From Negativicutes bacterium (lineage in GTDB: Bacteria; Bacillota_C; Negativicutes; Sporomusales_B; JARLHX01): a stretch of 64,000 bases of DNA. Within the stretch, counting starts at the first letter, position 1, and each line of letters begins with the position of its first letter. This document shows positions 25,966-34,612 of this stretch, piece by piece. A program made the translations under genes and the position numbers. The DNA lies in assembly GCA_031292015.1 (NCBI GenBank), contig JARLHY010000023.1, positions 33,783-97,782 of the forward strand, in the 5' to 3' direction. A model generated the notes under the pieces. It was not told the origin of the DNA. It did no database searches and saw only the letters and a program-made list of their open reading frames with translations.

Positions 25966-27363
25966 ATGCCGGTGAACAGGGGACACGAGGAAACGGTGCT
26001 GGGGTCGACCGAGAGCCTTTGCCCTGAGTGCCTGAAACGCGTTGGGGCGACGAAGGTCGCCGTGGCTGATGAGGTTTATCTCGTCAAGACCTGCCCAGAC
26101 CACGGTGAGTTCCGTACTGTTATCTGGCGCGGACAGCCGTCGTATCGCTCCTGGGAGGTTCCCAGGCTGCCGGACCGGCCGCCGGTCTGTGCCACTGTCA
26201 CAAACCGCGGCTGTCCCTATGACTGCGGCCTGTGCCCGGAGCACCGGCAGCATCCTTGCTGCGTTCTGCTTGAAGTCACATCCCGCTGTAATCTTTCCTG
26301 TCCGATTTGTTTCGCCGAAGCCGGCGGCAGCGGGGCCGACCCCGCCATCGGCACGATAGAAGCATGGTACAGGATGCTGCTGACCGCCGGCGGCCCTTAC
26401 AACATCCAGCTTTCCGGCGGTGAACCGACCGTAAGGGATGACCTGCCGGAGATCGTCGCTCTCGGCCGGTCGCTGGGGTTTGGCTTCATTCAGCTTAATA
26501 CCAACGGACTGCGGCTGGCGGAAGATCCCTGTTATGTCCAAAACCTGAAGGAAGCCGGGCTGGACTGCGTTTTTCTCCAGTTCGACGGAACCTGCGACGA
26601 TATCTATCTGCAAATCAGGGGCCAGGCCCTGCTGGAAGTAAAAAAGGCCGCCATTGCCCGCTGCGCCGAACACCACCTGGGGGTCGTCCTTGTTCCCACC
26701 CTGGTGCCGGGGATCAATACCGGGGACCTCGGCAGGATTATCGCCCTGGCGGCAAAATTGATGCCGACAGTGCGCGGGGTCCACTTTCAGCCTGTCAGCT
26801 ATTTTGGCCGCTACCCCCGGCAGCCGGACGACAGCGGTCGCATTACCATTCCCGAAGTTCTCGCCGCCCTCGAACGCCAGACCGGCGGCGGAATCAAGGC
26901 GCGGGACTTCCGGCCACCGCAGGCCGAGAATTCGTATTGCTCCTTCAGCGGTAATTTCCTGTTGCAGGAGGACAGTCGGCTCAGGGCCTGGGCTAACAGC
27001 CGGCCCGGCTGCGGCTGCCAGCCACGGGAGGCCGCGGCGGGAGCGGACAAAGCGCGGGCTTTCGTCGCCAGGCGCTGGTCGGCGGCTCAAAACGCCGGGC
27101 CGGATGCGCCAAAGACCCGGCAGGCTATGGCCGGCGGCGGTAACGTTGATGCTCTCGACGCTTTTTTAAGCAGGGTCGAACAGTATTCTCTGTGTGTATC
27201 CGGGATGGCTTTTCAGGACGTCTGGACCGTCGATCTGGAGCGGCTGCGGGATTGTTTCATCCAGGTAGTCAGCCCGGACGGCAGGATGATACCTTTTTGT
27301 GCCTACAATCTGACCGACCGGCAGGGAAGAGGACTGTACCGGCCGCAGCGGGGTGGCCGGTGA
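25966..27363 (+). CDS. Radical SAM protein of the aldehyde oxidoreductase cluster (TrsS/MJ0619-like)
   Basis: The 465-residue protein has an N-terminal metal-binding module (LCPECLKRVGA, then CPDHGEFRT), a second cluster RGCPYDCGLCPEH (about 80-92) and the radical SAM motif CNLSCPICF (about 107-115), with SGGEPTVRDDLPEI after it. A C-terminal segment contains RPGCGCQ and IPFCAYNLTDRQG. This layout resembles MJ0619-like methyltransferase-type radical SAM enzymes and, from memory, the family named TrsS, which sometimes contains selenocysteine; here all sites are Cys. It begins 1 bp after the previous stop and overlaps the next gene by 4 bp. Its target, a protein or small molecule, is unknown. 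Confidence 0.85.
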   Translation: MPVNRGHEETVLGSTESLCPECLKRVGATKVAVADEVYLVKTCPDHGEFRTVIWRGQPSYRSWEVPRLPDRPPVCATVTNRGCPYDCGLCPEHRQHPCCVLLEVTSRCNLSCPICFAEAGGSGADPAIGTIEAWYRMLLTAGGPYNIQLSGGEPTVRDDLPEIVALGRSLGFGFIQLNTNGLRLAEDPCYVQNLKEAGLDCVFLQFDGTCDDIYLQIRGQALLEVKKAAIARCAEHHLGVVLVPTLVPGINTGDLGRIIALAAKLMPTVRGVHFQPVSYFGRYPRQPDDSGRITIPEVLAALERQTGGGIKARDFRPPQAENSYCSFSGNFLLQEDSRLRAWANSRPGCGCQPREAAAGADKARAFVARRWSAAQNAGPDAPKTRQAMAGGGNVDALDAFLSRVEQYSLCVSGMAFQDVWTVDLERLRDCFIQVVSPDGRMIPFCAYNLTDRQGRGLYRPQRGGR

Positions 27364-28712
27364 AGGCGGCGGGCACCGGGATCGTTCCCCTGGAGGCCTG
27401 GGTGGCGGCCAGAATGGGAATAGGCGGTCCGGCTCCGACCTGGGAGCAGATTCGGCGCTATCAGCTGGAAAAGCTGCAGGAATCGGTCGCCTGGGCCGCG
27501 GCCCACAGTCCCTTTTACCGGCAGCGGTTAAGAAATTTTACCGGCCGGGATCTTGCCGGGCTGGAGGATTTGCGCCGCCTGCCCTTTACTACCGCCGAGG
27601 ATCTGAGGCAGCATGGGCCGCTTTTTCTCGCGGTTTCCCAAAGCGATATCAGCCGGGTGGTAACCCTGGACAGTTCCGGCACTACCGGCCAAGCCAAGCG
27701 CCTTTATTTCACTCCTGATGATCAGGAAATTACCGTCGGTTTTTTTCGCCACGGCATGGCGGCTCTGACTGGAGCGGGCGACCGGGTGCTGATCCTGCTG
27801 CCGGGGGAGCGCTCCGGAGGTGTCGGTGATTTGCTGGCAAGCGCCCTGACCCGCCTCGGGGCCGCCCCCATCCGTCACGGTCCTGTGGGCGACATTTCCG
27901 CCACCCTTGGGATCCTGGAGCGGGAAGAAGTGAACTGCCTGGTAGGCACCCCGTCCCAGGTGCTGGCCTTGGCCCGCTGGGCCGAGACCGTGGTCGGGCA
28001 GCGCTTTCGCCTGAAGGGCGTGCTGCTGAGTACCGACCATGTCCCTGAGGCCGTGGTCGCGGAACTGAGGCGGCTGTGGGACTGCGCGGTGTTTCAGCAT
28101 TACGGCATGACCGAAATGGGTCTCGGCGGCGGTACCGAGTGCGCGGTTCATACCGGCTACCATCTTCACGAAGCTGATTTTTATTATGAAATCGTTGACC
28201 CGCTGACCGGTGAGGCTCTGCCTGAAGGCGCCGAAGGGGAAGTTGTCGTCACCACCCTGACTCGGCGGGGGATGCCGCTGCTGCGCTACCGCACCGGTGA
28301 CCTGTCCCGCTTTCTGCCCGAACGGTGCGGCTGTGGCGCAACCTTGCGGCGGCTGGCCAAAATCACCGCCAGGGTAGGCGGCTGGGTTTCCGCCGGAGCC
28401 GGCCGGCGCTTTACCATCGCCGATCTGGATGAAGTCCTGTTCGCCGTCGGCGGGGTGATCGACTTTACCGCCAAGGTTGATGATCTGGGCCAGGCAACAA
28501 AGCTTGCGGTTTCGGCTCTGACCGCCGGCCGGCCGGCACAAGACGTCGAGGCTGCCCTGAGGAAGGCCCTGGACATGGTGCCGGCTATACGGGAAAGGCG
28601 GCTGGCCGGACTACTGGCGGTGACGGTCAGGGCTGTCGGCTGCGACGGTACCTTAGCCCCGGCTTTAGCCAAGCGAACTATCATCGAGTGGAAGGAAACC
28701 GATGGACGCTAA
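27360..28712 (+). CDS. AMP-dependent CoA ligase-like protein (PaaK-like, DVU_1553-like)
   Basis: The 450-residue protein resembles phenylacetate-CoA ligases. It has an adenylate motif VTLDSSGTTGQAKRLYF (about 98-114), HYGMTEMGLGGG (about 249-260) and LRYRTGDLSRF (about 306-316). It would activate a carboxylate with ATP, possibly onto CoA or another thiol. I chose GTG 27360, which overlaps the radical SAM stop (GTGA); a longer frame upstream lies inside that gene. Pairing with an aldehyde oxidoreductase that makes acids is suggestive, but the real substrate is not evident. Confidence 0.85.
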   Translation: MKAAGTGIVPLEAWVAARMGIGGPAPTWEQIRRYQLEKLQESVAWAAAHSPFYRQRLRNFTGRDLAGLEDLRRLPFTTAEDLRQHGPLFLAVSQSDISRVVTLDSSGTTGQAKRLYFTPDDQEITVGFFRHGMAALTGAGDRVLILLPGERSGGVGDLLASALTRLGAAPIRHGPVGDISATLGILEREEVNCLVGTPSQVLALARWAETVVGQRFRLKGVLLSTDHVPEAVVAELRRLWDCAVFQHYGMTEMGLGGGTECAVHTGYHLHEADFYYEIVDPLTGEALPEGAEGEVVVTTLTRRGMPLLRYRTGDLSRFLPERCGCGATLRRLAKITARVGGWVSAGAGRRFTIADLDEVLFAVGGVIDFTAKVDDLGQATKLAVSALTAGRPAQDVEAALRKALDMVPAIRERRLAGLLAVTVRAVGCDGTLAPALAKRTIIEWKETDGR

Positions 28713-29301
28713 AACGGTATATCTGATCCGCCACGGGAAAATTTTGCAGGAAGACGACCAGCGCCGCTATATCGGCCAACTGGACCTGCCGCTGGCCGAG
28801 GAAGGGGTAAGGCAGGCCCGGCTGCTGCAAAAAAAGCTGGAGCCGGCCGAGATTGCCGCCGTCTATTGTAGTGACCTGGCCCGCTCCCGCCGGACAGCCC
28901 AGATCATCACCGAAGGCAGGAGCACCCCGGTTTTTTCCCGGTCGGACCTGCGGGAGGTCGGGCTGGGGGACTGGGAAGGCTGCACCTTCGCCGACATCGC
29001 CCGCCGTTTTCCTGACAAGTTCAAGGCCAGAGGCGCGGATATCGGTTATTACCGGATTCCCGGGGGCGAGAGCTTCGCTGATTGCAGCAAACGGGTGATC
29101 GCCGCTTTTCACGACCTGTCGGCGTCGGCTCCGGGCAACATCCTCATTGTCGGCCACGCCGGCGTAAACCGGCTGCTTATCTGTCATCTGCTGGGGATGC
29201 CGCTGGCCAATCTCTTCCGGATCGTTCAGGATTACGGCTGCTTGAACATTATTCATTGCACCCCTGCCGGCTACCAGCTGAAAATGATCAATGGGAGGTA
29301 A
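28702..29301 (+). CDS. Histidine phosphatase-family protein (CobC-like)
   Basis: The 199-residue protein starts with the phosphohistidine motif VYLIRHGKI (about 6-14), contains the second conserved Arg (LARSRRTAQI), the acid catalyst region REVGLGDWEG and the second His VGHAGVNRLL (about 151-160). Such enzymes remove phosphate from small molecules such as alpha-ribazole phosphate. It overlaps the ligase gene by 11 bp and is the last gene before the tandem repeat. Its substrate in this cluster is unknown. Confidence 0.88.
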   Translation: MDAKTVYLIRHGKILQEDDQRRYIGQLDLPLAEEGVRQARLLQKKLEPAEIAAVYCSDLARSRRTAQIITEGRSTPVFSRSDLREVGLGDWEGCTFADIARRFPDKFKARGADIGYYRIPGGESFADCSKRVIAAFHDLSASAPGNILIVGHAGVNRLLICHLLGMPLANLFRIVQDYGCLNIIHCTPAGYQLKMINGR

Positions 29302-29304
29302 TCC

Positions 29305-29544
29305 GTCTTCGATACGACTATTTTCCGTTAACCTCGGAAACAGCCGGAAAACAATAATAACACGAGGAACAGGATAAGAATCAAAGGCACGAAGTGCCAT
29401 CACTTGTCTTCGATACGACTATTTTCCGTTAACCTCGGAAACGGCCGGAAAACAATAATAACACGAGGAACAGGATAAGAATCAAAGGCACGAAGTGCCA
29501 TCACTTGTCTTCGATACGACTATTTTCCGTTAATCCTGGAAACG
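29305..29544. repeat. 101-bp tandem repeat, about 2.4 copies
   Basis: Copies start at 29305, 29406 and 29507, each with GTCTTCGATACGACTATTTT. The first two are almost identical; the third is cut after about 38 bp and diverges. Each full unit has two hairpins: TTTTCCG/CGGAAAA and GGCACGAAGTGCC. It fills the gap between the histidine phosphatase gene and the C-GCAxxG gene. It is not coding. Confidence 0.9.
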
Positions 29545-29587
29545 GGTTCCTGCTATGGCATTGTACAGCAAGAAGGAGGGAAGAAGC

Positions 29588-30040
29588 ATGTCCGATGAAC
29601 TCGCCCGGATGGCCCAGCTTCATCTGCAGGGGTTTCACTGCAGCCAGATCATCGTGCTATTGGGGCTTGAGCGCCAGGGCCGGAATAGCCCAGACCTGGT
29701 GCGGGCCATGACCGGACTGGCCGGGGGAATGGGCTTCGGCGGCAAGAACTGCGGATCGCTGACCGGGGCGGTCTGCCTGCTCGGCCTTTACGCCGGACGG
29801 GGCACCCTTGAGGAACAGGAAAGCCCGCGCCTGAATGTCATGATCTCCGAGCTGCTGGAGTGGTTCGGGGAACGGTTCGGCAAGCTTTACGGCGGCATCG
29901 ACTGTGAAGTTATTTTGGCCGACGATCCCTGGAACAAGATGCTGCGCTGCCCGGGGCTGGTCAGTGAAACTTATTTCAGGGCCATCGAGCTGCTTCAGGA
30001 TAACGGTCTGATGCCGGCGGAAGAAGCGGCCGAAGACTAG
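29588..30040 (+). CDS. C-GCAxxG-C-C family redox protein (DVU_1555-like)
   Basis: The 150-residue protein contains the family pattern: a Cys in GFHCSQIIV (about 18-26), NCGSLTGAVCLLG (about 56-68) and later Cys in GIDCEVI and LRCPGLV. These redox-active or cluster-binding Cys proteins often sit beside molybdenum or formate enzymes. ATG 29588 has an AAGGAGG site 8 bp upstream; an earlier in-frame ATG at 29555 lacks one. It follows the tandem repeat and, from memory, has a counterpart in the Desulfovibrio cluster, so it probably belongs to the operon. Confidence 0.82.
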   Translation: MSDELARMAQLHLQGFHCSQIIVLLGLERQGRNSPDLVRAMTGLAGGMGFGGKNCGSLTGAVCLLGLYAGRGTLEEQESPRLNVMISELLEWFGERFGKLYGGIDCEVILADDPWNKMLRCPGLVSETYFRAIELLQDNGLMPAEEAAED

Positions 30041-30080
30041 ACCTGACCGCCGCGGGCCAATCAAGACAGGAGGTGATATC

Positions 30081-30299
30081 ATGCAGCCAGGAATATACCG
30101 CCACTATAAGGGAAACTATTATCGGCTTCTTTTTGTCGCCAAACACAGCGAAACCCTTGAAGAGCTGGTTGTCTACCAGGCATTGTACGGGGACGGCTCC
30201 TACTGGGTGCGACCGCTGACGATGTTTGCCGAGACGGTTGAGGTCGAGGGGCGGCCGCGGCCGCGTTTTGAGTATGCCGGACAGCAGTTGCCTGGGTGA
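30081..30299 (+). CDS. DUF1653 protein
   Basis: The 72-residue protein fits DUF1653: GIYRHYKGNYYRLLFVAKHS at the start, VYQALYGDGSYWVRPLTMF in the middle and PRFEY near the end. The family is small, soluble and uncharacterised. A strong AGGAGGTGAT site lies 5 bp before the ATG. It follows the C-GCAxxG gene by 40 bp. The gap after it (30300-30429) is AT-rich and shows no gene. Confidence 0.85.
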   Translation: MQPGIYRHYKGNYYRLLFVAKHSETLEELVVYQALYGDGSYWVRPLTMFAETVEVEGRPRPRFEYAGQQLPG

Positions 30300-30429
30300 G
30301 GGTCAGGGAAATGTCGCTAGCCGATCCGGCGGATCAGGACGTAATCTTTGCCAAATAAGTAATATTTAGAGGGATAATATAAATTATTGTCGAATAACGC
30401 CACTATCATCGACCGGACAGGTGAAGACA

Positions 30430-33400
30430 ATGGGAAATCTTCGCAGCAGGCTTCAAACTATATTGGCTCACTCCAACATGAGCTTTTTCCTTAGTGTTGT
30501 CGCCCTGGCGTTTTTGATCGCCATGTGGGCGTATGTCCTTGCCCGTGTCGACGCGGATTATGAGGCCGAATTCCGGTCAATCACCCGCAACAACGACAAC
30601 ATGGTCAAAGCCTTTGAGGAAAACGTCCGCCGTAATTTCCAGGACATGGACGATGTGCTGTTGTATCTAAAAAAAGAATACGAACAAAATCAGCGCGTGA
30701 CTGCGGCCATGATCCTCAGAATGAACGCCATGACCTCGATGCCGGTCAATCATATATCAATTCTTGATGAACAAGGCACCTACATAGCCAGCGTCCTGCC
30801 GCAGCTGGTATCCCAAAACTATGTCGACCGGGAATATTTCCTTACCCACCAGGCCGTGGACGACGGCAAGCTCTATATCGCCAAGACCACTATCGGCCGA
30901 AGCACCGGCAAGCCCACCTTTCATGTCAGCCGCCGCCTGAACAAACCGGACGGGAGCTTCGGCGGCGTAGCCGTTGTCAGCGTAGATGTTTCCTATTTCG
31001 CTGATTTTTATCGCAAGATGCAGCTTGGTGAAAACTACGGCATCAATCTTATCGGCCGCGACGGCTTCATTCGGGTCCGGCAGGTCGGCGACAAAATGGA
31101 TGCCGGGTCGGATGTCCGGGAAGCACCCATCTTCCGCTATGCGGCCCAGACAGATATCGGTTCGTTTGTCGATGTTTCTTTCCTTGATAAGACCCGCCGG
31201 ATTTACAGCTATCGGATCATGCCCGACTATCCGCTGCTGGTGCTGGTTTCGGTGCTGGAAAGCGAGGCGCTGGCCGACTTTTATCAGCGGCGGGCCGCAT
31301 ATTATCTGAACGCGTCGATCGCCAGCATTGTCCTTGTCGCCGTTTTCGGGCTGCTGATTCTGATGGTTGAGGCTCTCCGCCGGTCGAAGGACGAACTGGA
31401 AATCCGGGTGGTCCACCGAACCCAGGAGCTGCAGGCCACCAACGAGGAGCTCATCGCCTCTGACGAGGAACTGCGTCAGCAATATGAAAAAGTGCTGGCC
31501 CGGGAAGAGGAGATCGACCGCCAGAACGTCGTTTTGACTTCACTGCATGAAACGGCCCTGGGACTGATGCAGCGACTGGAGCTGAGCGATCTGCTCAGGA
31601 CCATCGCCGTCGCCGCCACCGAGCTAGTGGGCACCGAGCACGGCTATATCAGTCTGGTTATTGAAGAAAAAGGCGTTTTCGAAAGAAAAATCGGTCTGGG
31701 TTGTTACGCCCCGGATGTCGGTCGGCAGATAAAAGTAACCGAAGGTATTGTCGGGCAGGTTTATAAAACCGCGAAACTTATGGTCATTGAAGATTACAGT
31801 ACCTGGGAGCAACGCTTGCCGGACCCCTTTTTCGACAGCCTGCACAGTGTGGTTCAGGTGCCGCTGAAAGCCGGCGACAGGGTCATCGGCACTTTTGGGC
31901 TGGCCTTTCTGACTCCGGACCGCCGGTTTTCCGATAGTGATGTTGCAATGTTGAACCGGTTCGCCGAGCTGGCGTCCATCGCCCTGGATAACGCGACACT
32001 GATTACTTCTTACCGTAGCGAGATTCAGGAACGGAAACAGGCGGAGAAACTGCAAAAAGCGCTGTATCTGATTTCCGAGACCGTCAGTTCTTCCGATAAC
32101 CTCCAGGAATTATACCGGTCAGTTCACACCATCATCGGGGAATTGATTCCGGCCCGTAATTTCGCCATCGCGCTTTATGACGAGCAAACCGCGACGCTTC
32201 ATTTCCCTTACCGGATTGATGAGCGTGACGGCAATCCCGGCAGCCGCAAGCTGACCAAAGGTTTGCCTGAGTATATCATCAGAACCGCCCAGCCTCTGTT
32301 TGCCAATCCCGAGGTCCGGGCCGAGCTGGAAGCCGGCGGCGAGGTCGTCATGACCGGTACCGCCCCTGCCGATTGGCTGGGGGTCCCGCTGAAAACGGGC
32401 AACAACAAGGTGTTTGGCGTCATGTCGGTGCAGACCTTCGCCGAAGGGGCCAGGTATACCGAAAAAGACAAGGAAATCCTCGTCTTTGTGTCCAATCAGG
32501 TGGCGATGGCCATCAAGCGGAAGCAGGCTGAGGAAACATCGAAATATCTTGGCATTCACGATATTCTGACCGGTCTTTACAACCGGGCTTTCTTTGAGGA
32601 GGAAATCGAACGCTTCAAACAGGACCGCTATCTGCCGGCAACGGTGGTGATGTGCGACATCGACGGACTTAAACTGGTCAACGACACCTTTGGCCACGCC
32701 GCAGGCGATGCCTTGCTTGTGGCCACAGCCAAAGTCATCCGGCAAATCGTCCGGAAAGGAGACGTGGCCGCGCGGATCGGCGGGGATGAATTCGCTATTT
32801 TTCTGCCCCGGGCCGACGAAACCGTTGCCCAATCTCTCGCCGGCAGACTTCGGACCCAGATTGAAACCTATAATCAGCAAGGAGCCGGCGTACCTCTCAG
32901 CGTTTCTTTCGGTTACGCGGTGGGTCACACTCCGGAGAATTCTGTTGAAAAGCTTCTCAAAGAAGCCGACGACAACATGTACCGGGAAAAACTGCATCAC
33001 TCGCGCAGCGCCCGCAGTGCTATTGTTCAGACGGTAATGCAGCTGCTGGAAGAACGGGATTTTGTCACCGAGGAGCACGCCGAACGATTGCAGGATCTGA
33101 CCTCGGATCTTGCCTCCCGTTTGGGTTTTGACGAACCAGGCATCGCCGAAATACGCCTGCTGGCCAAATTTCACGACATCGGCAAAATAGGGATTCCTGA
33201 CCATATTCTGCTCAAGGCCGGCCCTTTAACCCCTGAAGAGTGGTCAGACATGAAACGGCATTGCGAAATCGGCTACCGTATTGCCCAGGCTTCGCCAGAT
33301 CTGCTCCCCATCGCCGATTGGATTCTCAAACATCAGGAACGGTGGGACGGCGACGGCTACCCCTTTGGCCTAATAGGCGATGAAATACCTCTGGAGTGCC

Positions 33401-33606
33401 GCATCCTGGCTGTGGCGGACGCCTATGACGCCATGACCAGCGACCGGCCTTATCGCAAGGCGATGAGCCAGGCTGCTGCCATCGCCGAACTGAGGCGATG
33501 CGCCGGCACCCAGTTCGACGCAGCCTTGATTGAGCCCTTTATCAGCATCCTGGCGGCAAAATCAGGCCGAAGGGCGGAGGACGGCCAGAATTCCGAAGGC
33601 TCGTAG
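30430..33606 (+). CDS. Membrane c-di-GMP signalling protein: Cache-GAF-GAF-GGDEF-HD-GYP
   Basis: The protein of about 1058 residues has a membrane segment (about 15-40), an extracellular Cache-type sensor (about 45-285), a second membrane segment (about 295-315), a coiled coil, two GAF domains (about 365-525 and 545-695), a GGDEF domain (about 710-865) with intact GGDEF, and an HD-GYP domain (about 880-1045) with FHDIGKIGIPDH and HQERWDGDGYP. It could both make and degrade c-di-GMP, under control of an outside ligand. I prefer ATG 30430 because AGGTGA lies 6 bp upstream; GTG 30421 is an alternative. It is probably monocistronic. Confidence 0.93.
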   Translation: MGNLRSRLQTILAHSNMSFFLSVVALAFLIAMWAYVLARVDADYEAEFRSITRNNDNMVKAFEENVRRNFQDMDDVLLYLKKEYEQNQRVTAAMILRMNAMTSMPVNHISILDEQGTYIASVLPQLVSQNYVDREYFLTHQAVDDGKLYIAKTTIGRSTGKPTFHVSRRLNKPDGSFGGVAVVSVDVSYFADFYRKMQLGENYGINLIGRDGFIRVRQVGDKMDAGSDVREAPIFRYAAQTDIGSFVDVSFLDKTRRIYSYRIMPDYPLLVLVSVLESEALADFYQRRAAYYLNASIASIVLVAVFGLLILMVEALRRSKDELEIRVVHRTQELQATNEELIASDEELRQQYEKVLAREEEIDRQNVVLTSLHETALGLMQRLELSDLLRTIAVAATELVGTEHGYISLVIEEKGVFERKIGLGCYAPDVGRQIKVTEGIVGQVYKTAKLMVIEDYSTWEQRLPDPFFDSLHSVVQVPLKAGDRVIGTFGLAFLTPDRRFSDSDVAMLNRFAELASIALDNATLITSYRSEIQERKQAEKLQKALYLISETVSSSDNLQELYRSVHTIIGELIPARNFAIALYDEQTATLHFPYRIDERDGNPGSRKLTKGLPEYIIRTAQPLFANPEVRAELEAGGEVVMTGTAPADWLGVPLKTGNNKVFGVMSVQTFAEGARYTEKDKEILVFVSNQVAMAIKRKQAEETSKYLGIHDILTGLYNRAFFEEEIERFKQDRYLPATVVMCDIDGLKLVNDTFGHAAGDALLVATAKVIRQIVRKGDVAARIGGDEFAIFLPRADETVAQSLAGRLRTQIETYNQQGAGVPLSVSFGYAVGHTPENSVEKLLKEADDNMYREKLHHSRSARSAIVQTVMQLLEERDFVTEEHAERLQDLTSDLASRLGFDEPGIAEIRLLAKFHDIGKIGIPDHILLKAGPLTPEEWSDMKRHCEIGYRIAQASPDLLPIADWILKHQERWDGDGYPFGLIGDEIPLECRILAVADAYDAMTSDRPYRKAMSQAAAIAELRRCAGTQFDAALIEPFISILAAKSGRRAEDGQNSEGS

Positions 33607-33657
33607 GGCAAAATGTTTCACGTGGAATCAAATAACAGCAGACAGGGAGGATGAACT

Positions 33658-34437
33658 GTGGATCTCGGATTAAAGAATAAGAGCGTTCTTATCACCGGTG
33701 GTGCCACCGGTATCGGCAGGGCCTGCGCGCTGGCATTCCTGAAGGAGGGCTGCCGGGTCAGCCTGTGCGGACGCACCAAAGCCAAAGTCGACGCCGCGGT
33801 GCAGGACTTCAAAAACCAGGGCTATGACGTTTTCGGCGGTGCCGTGGATGCCGCCAAAAGCGAAGAGATCACCGCCTTTGCCGCCGCCGTCGCCAAAGAA
33901 CACGGCGGAATCGATGTCTGGCTCAATAACGCCGGCATCTACCCCCAGCGGTCGCTGTTGGCGATGACCGAAGACGAATGGGATGAGACCGTCCGGATTA
34001 ATCTCAAATCCGTATTTTTAGGCACCAGAATCGCCACTGACAATATGCGCCGGCAGGGCGGCGGCGTGATTATCAATGCATCCTCCTTTGCTGCGGTGAT
34101 ACCCTCCGCCGGCAGCTGCGCCTATGCGGCCACCAAAGCCGCCATCGGCAGCCTGACCCGTACTTCGGCGGCGGAGCTGGCTCCATATAATATCCGGGTT
34201 GTGGCCTACATCCCTGGCATGATTCGTACTGAGATGACCGAGGCGATCCTTGTGGACAGAAGCAAGGTCCTGGCTGAGCAGGCCGCCCTGAACAGACTGG
34301 GTGAGGCCGAGGATCTGGCCGGCCCTATCGTTTTTCTGGCGTCTCAGCAAGCGGCTTTTATCACCGGGGTTTCGGTAGAAATCAGCGGCGGGAAATTCTG
34401 CGTCCAGAACCCGATGTACGCCTGGCCCTCCAAGTGA
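33658..34437 (+). CDS. Short-chain dehydrogenase/reductase
   Basis: The 259-residue protein is a classical SDR: cofactor motif TGGATGIGRA (about 12-21), NNAGIYP (about 88-94), catalytic Ser in NASSFAAV and YAATKAAIG with Tyr and Lys (about 155-163). It reduces or oxidises a hydroxyl or keto group with NAD(P). The GTG start has GGGAGGATG about 7 bp upstream. It is followed by an IclR regulator and a hydroxy-acid dehydrogenase, so its substrate may be a sugar acid or a related polyol. Confidence 0.88.
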   Translation: MDLGLKNKSVLITGGATGIGRACALAFLKEGCRVSLCGRTKAKVDAAVQDFKNQGYDVFGGAVDAAKSEEITAFAAAVAKEHGGIDVWLNNAGIYPQRSLLAMTEDEWDETVRINLKSVFLGTRIATDNMRRQGGGVIINASSFAAVIPSAGSCAYAATKAAIGSLTRTSAAELAPYNIRVVAYIPGMIRTEMTEAILVDRSKVLAEQAALNRLGEAEDLAGPIVFLASQQAAFITGVSVEISGGKFCVQNPMYAWPSK

Positions 34438-34572
34438 GGCCGGGCCTGAGATCACCTGGACAGATCCGTTAGATAGAGTTGCCATACATAAAATGTTCTG
34501 AATTGCCTGAAGGATTTTTTCGATTCATAGCCAATGTATAGGAGAAACCCTGTTGGGTAAAATCGCTGAGCA

Positions 34573-34598
34573 TGCGAACGCGGATCGCATATGCGAAC
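34573..34598. promoter_or_regulatory. Probable IclR operator, first copy
   Basis: The 26-bp site TGCGAAC-N6-CGCATATGCG-AAC lies just upstream of the iclR-family start. A near copy occurs at 35471-35496 with the same layout, so a specific regulator site is likely. Confidence 0.65.
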
Positions 34599-34612
34599 GG
34601 TGGTGGGGTAAC

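Noticed and set aside
25966..27363. Selenocysteine in the radical SAM protein
   Set aside because: I recall selenoprotein versions of this family, but here the expected sites are Cys and the TGA at 27361 is a normal end overlapping the next start.
29305..29544. CRISPR array
   Set aside because: The repeat unit is 101 bp with no unique spacers, only about 2.4 copies, and no cas genes nearby.
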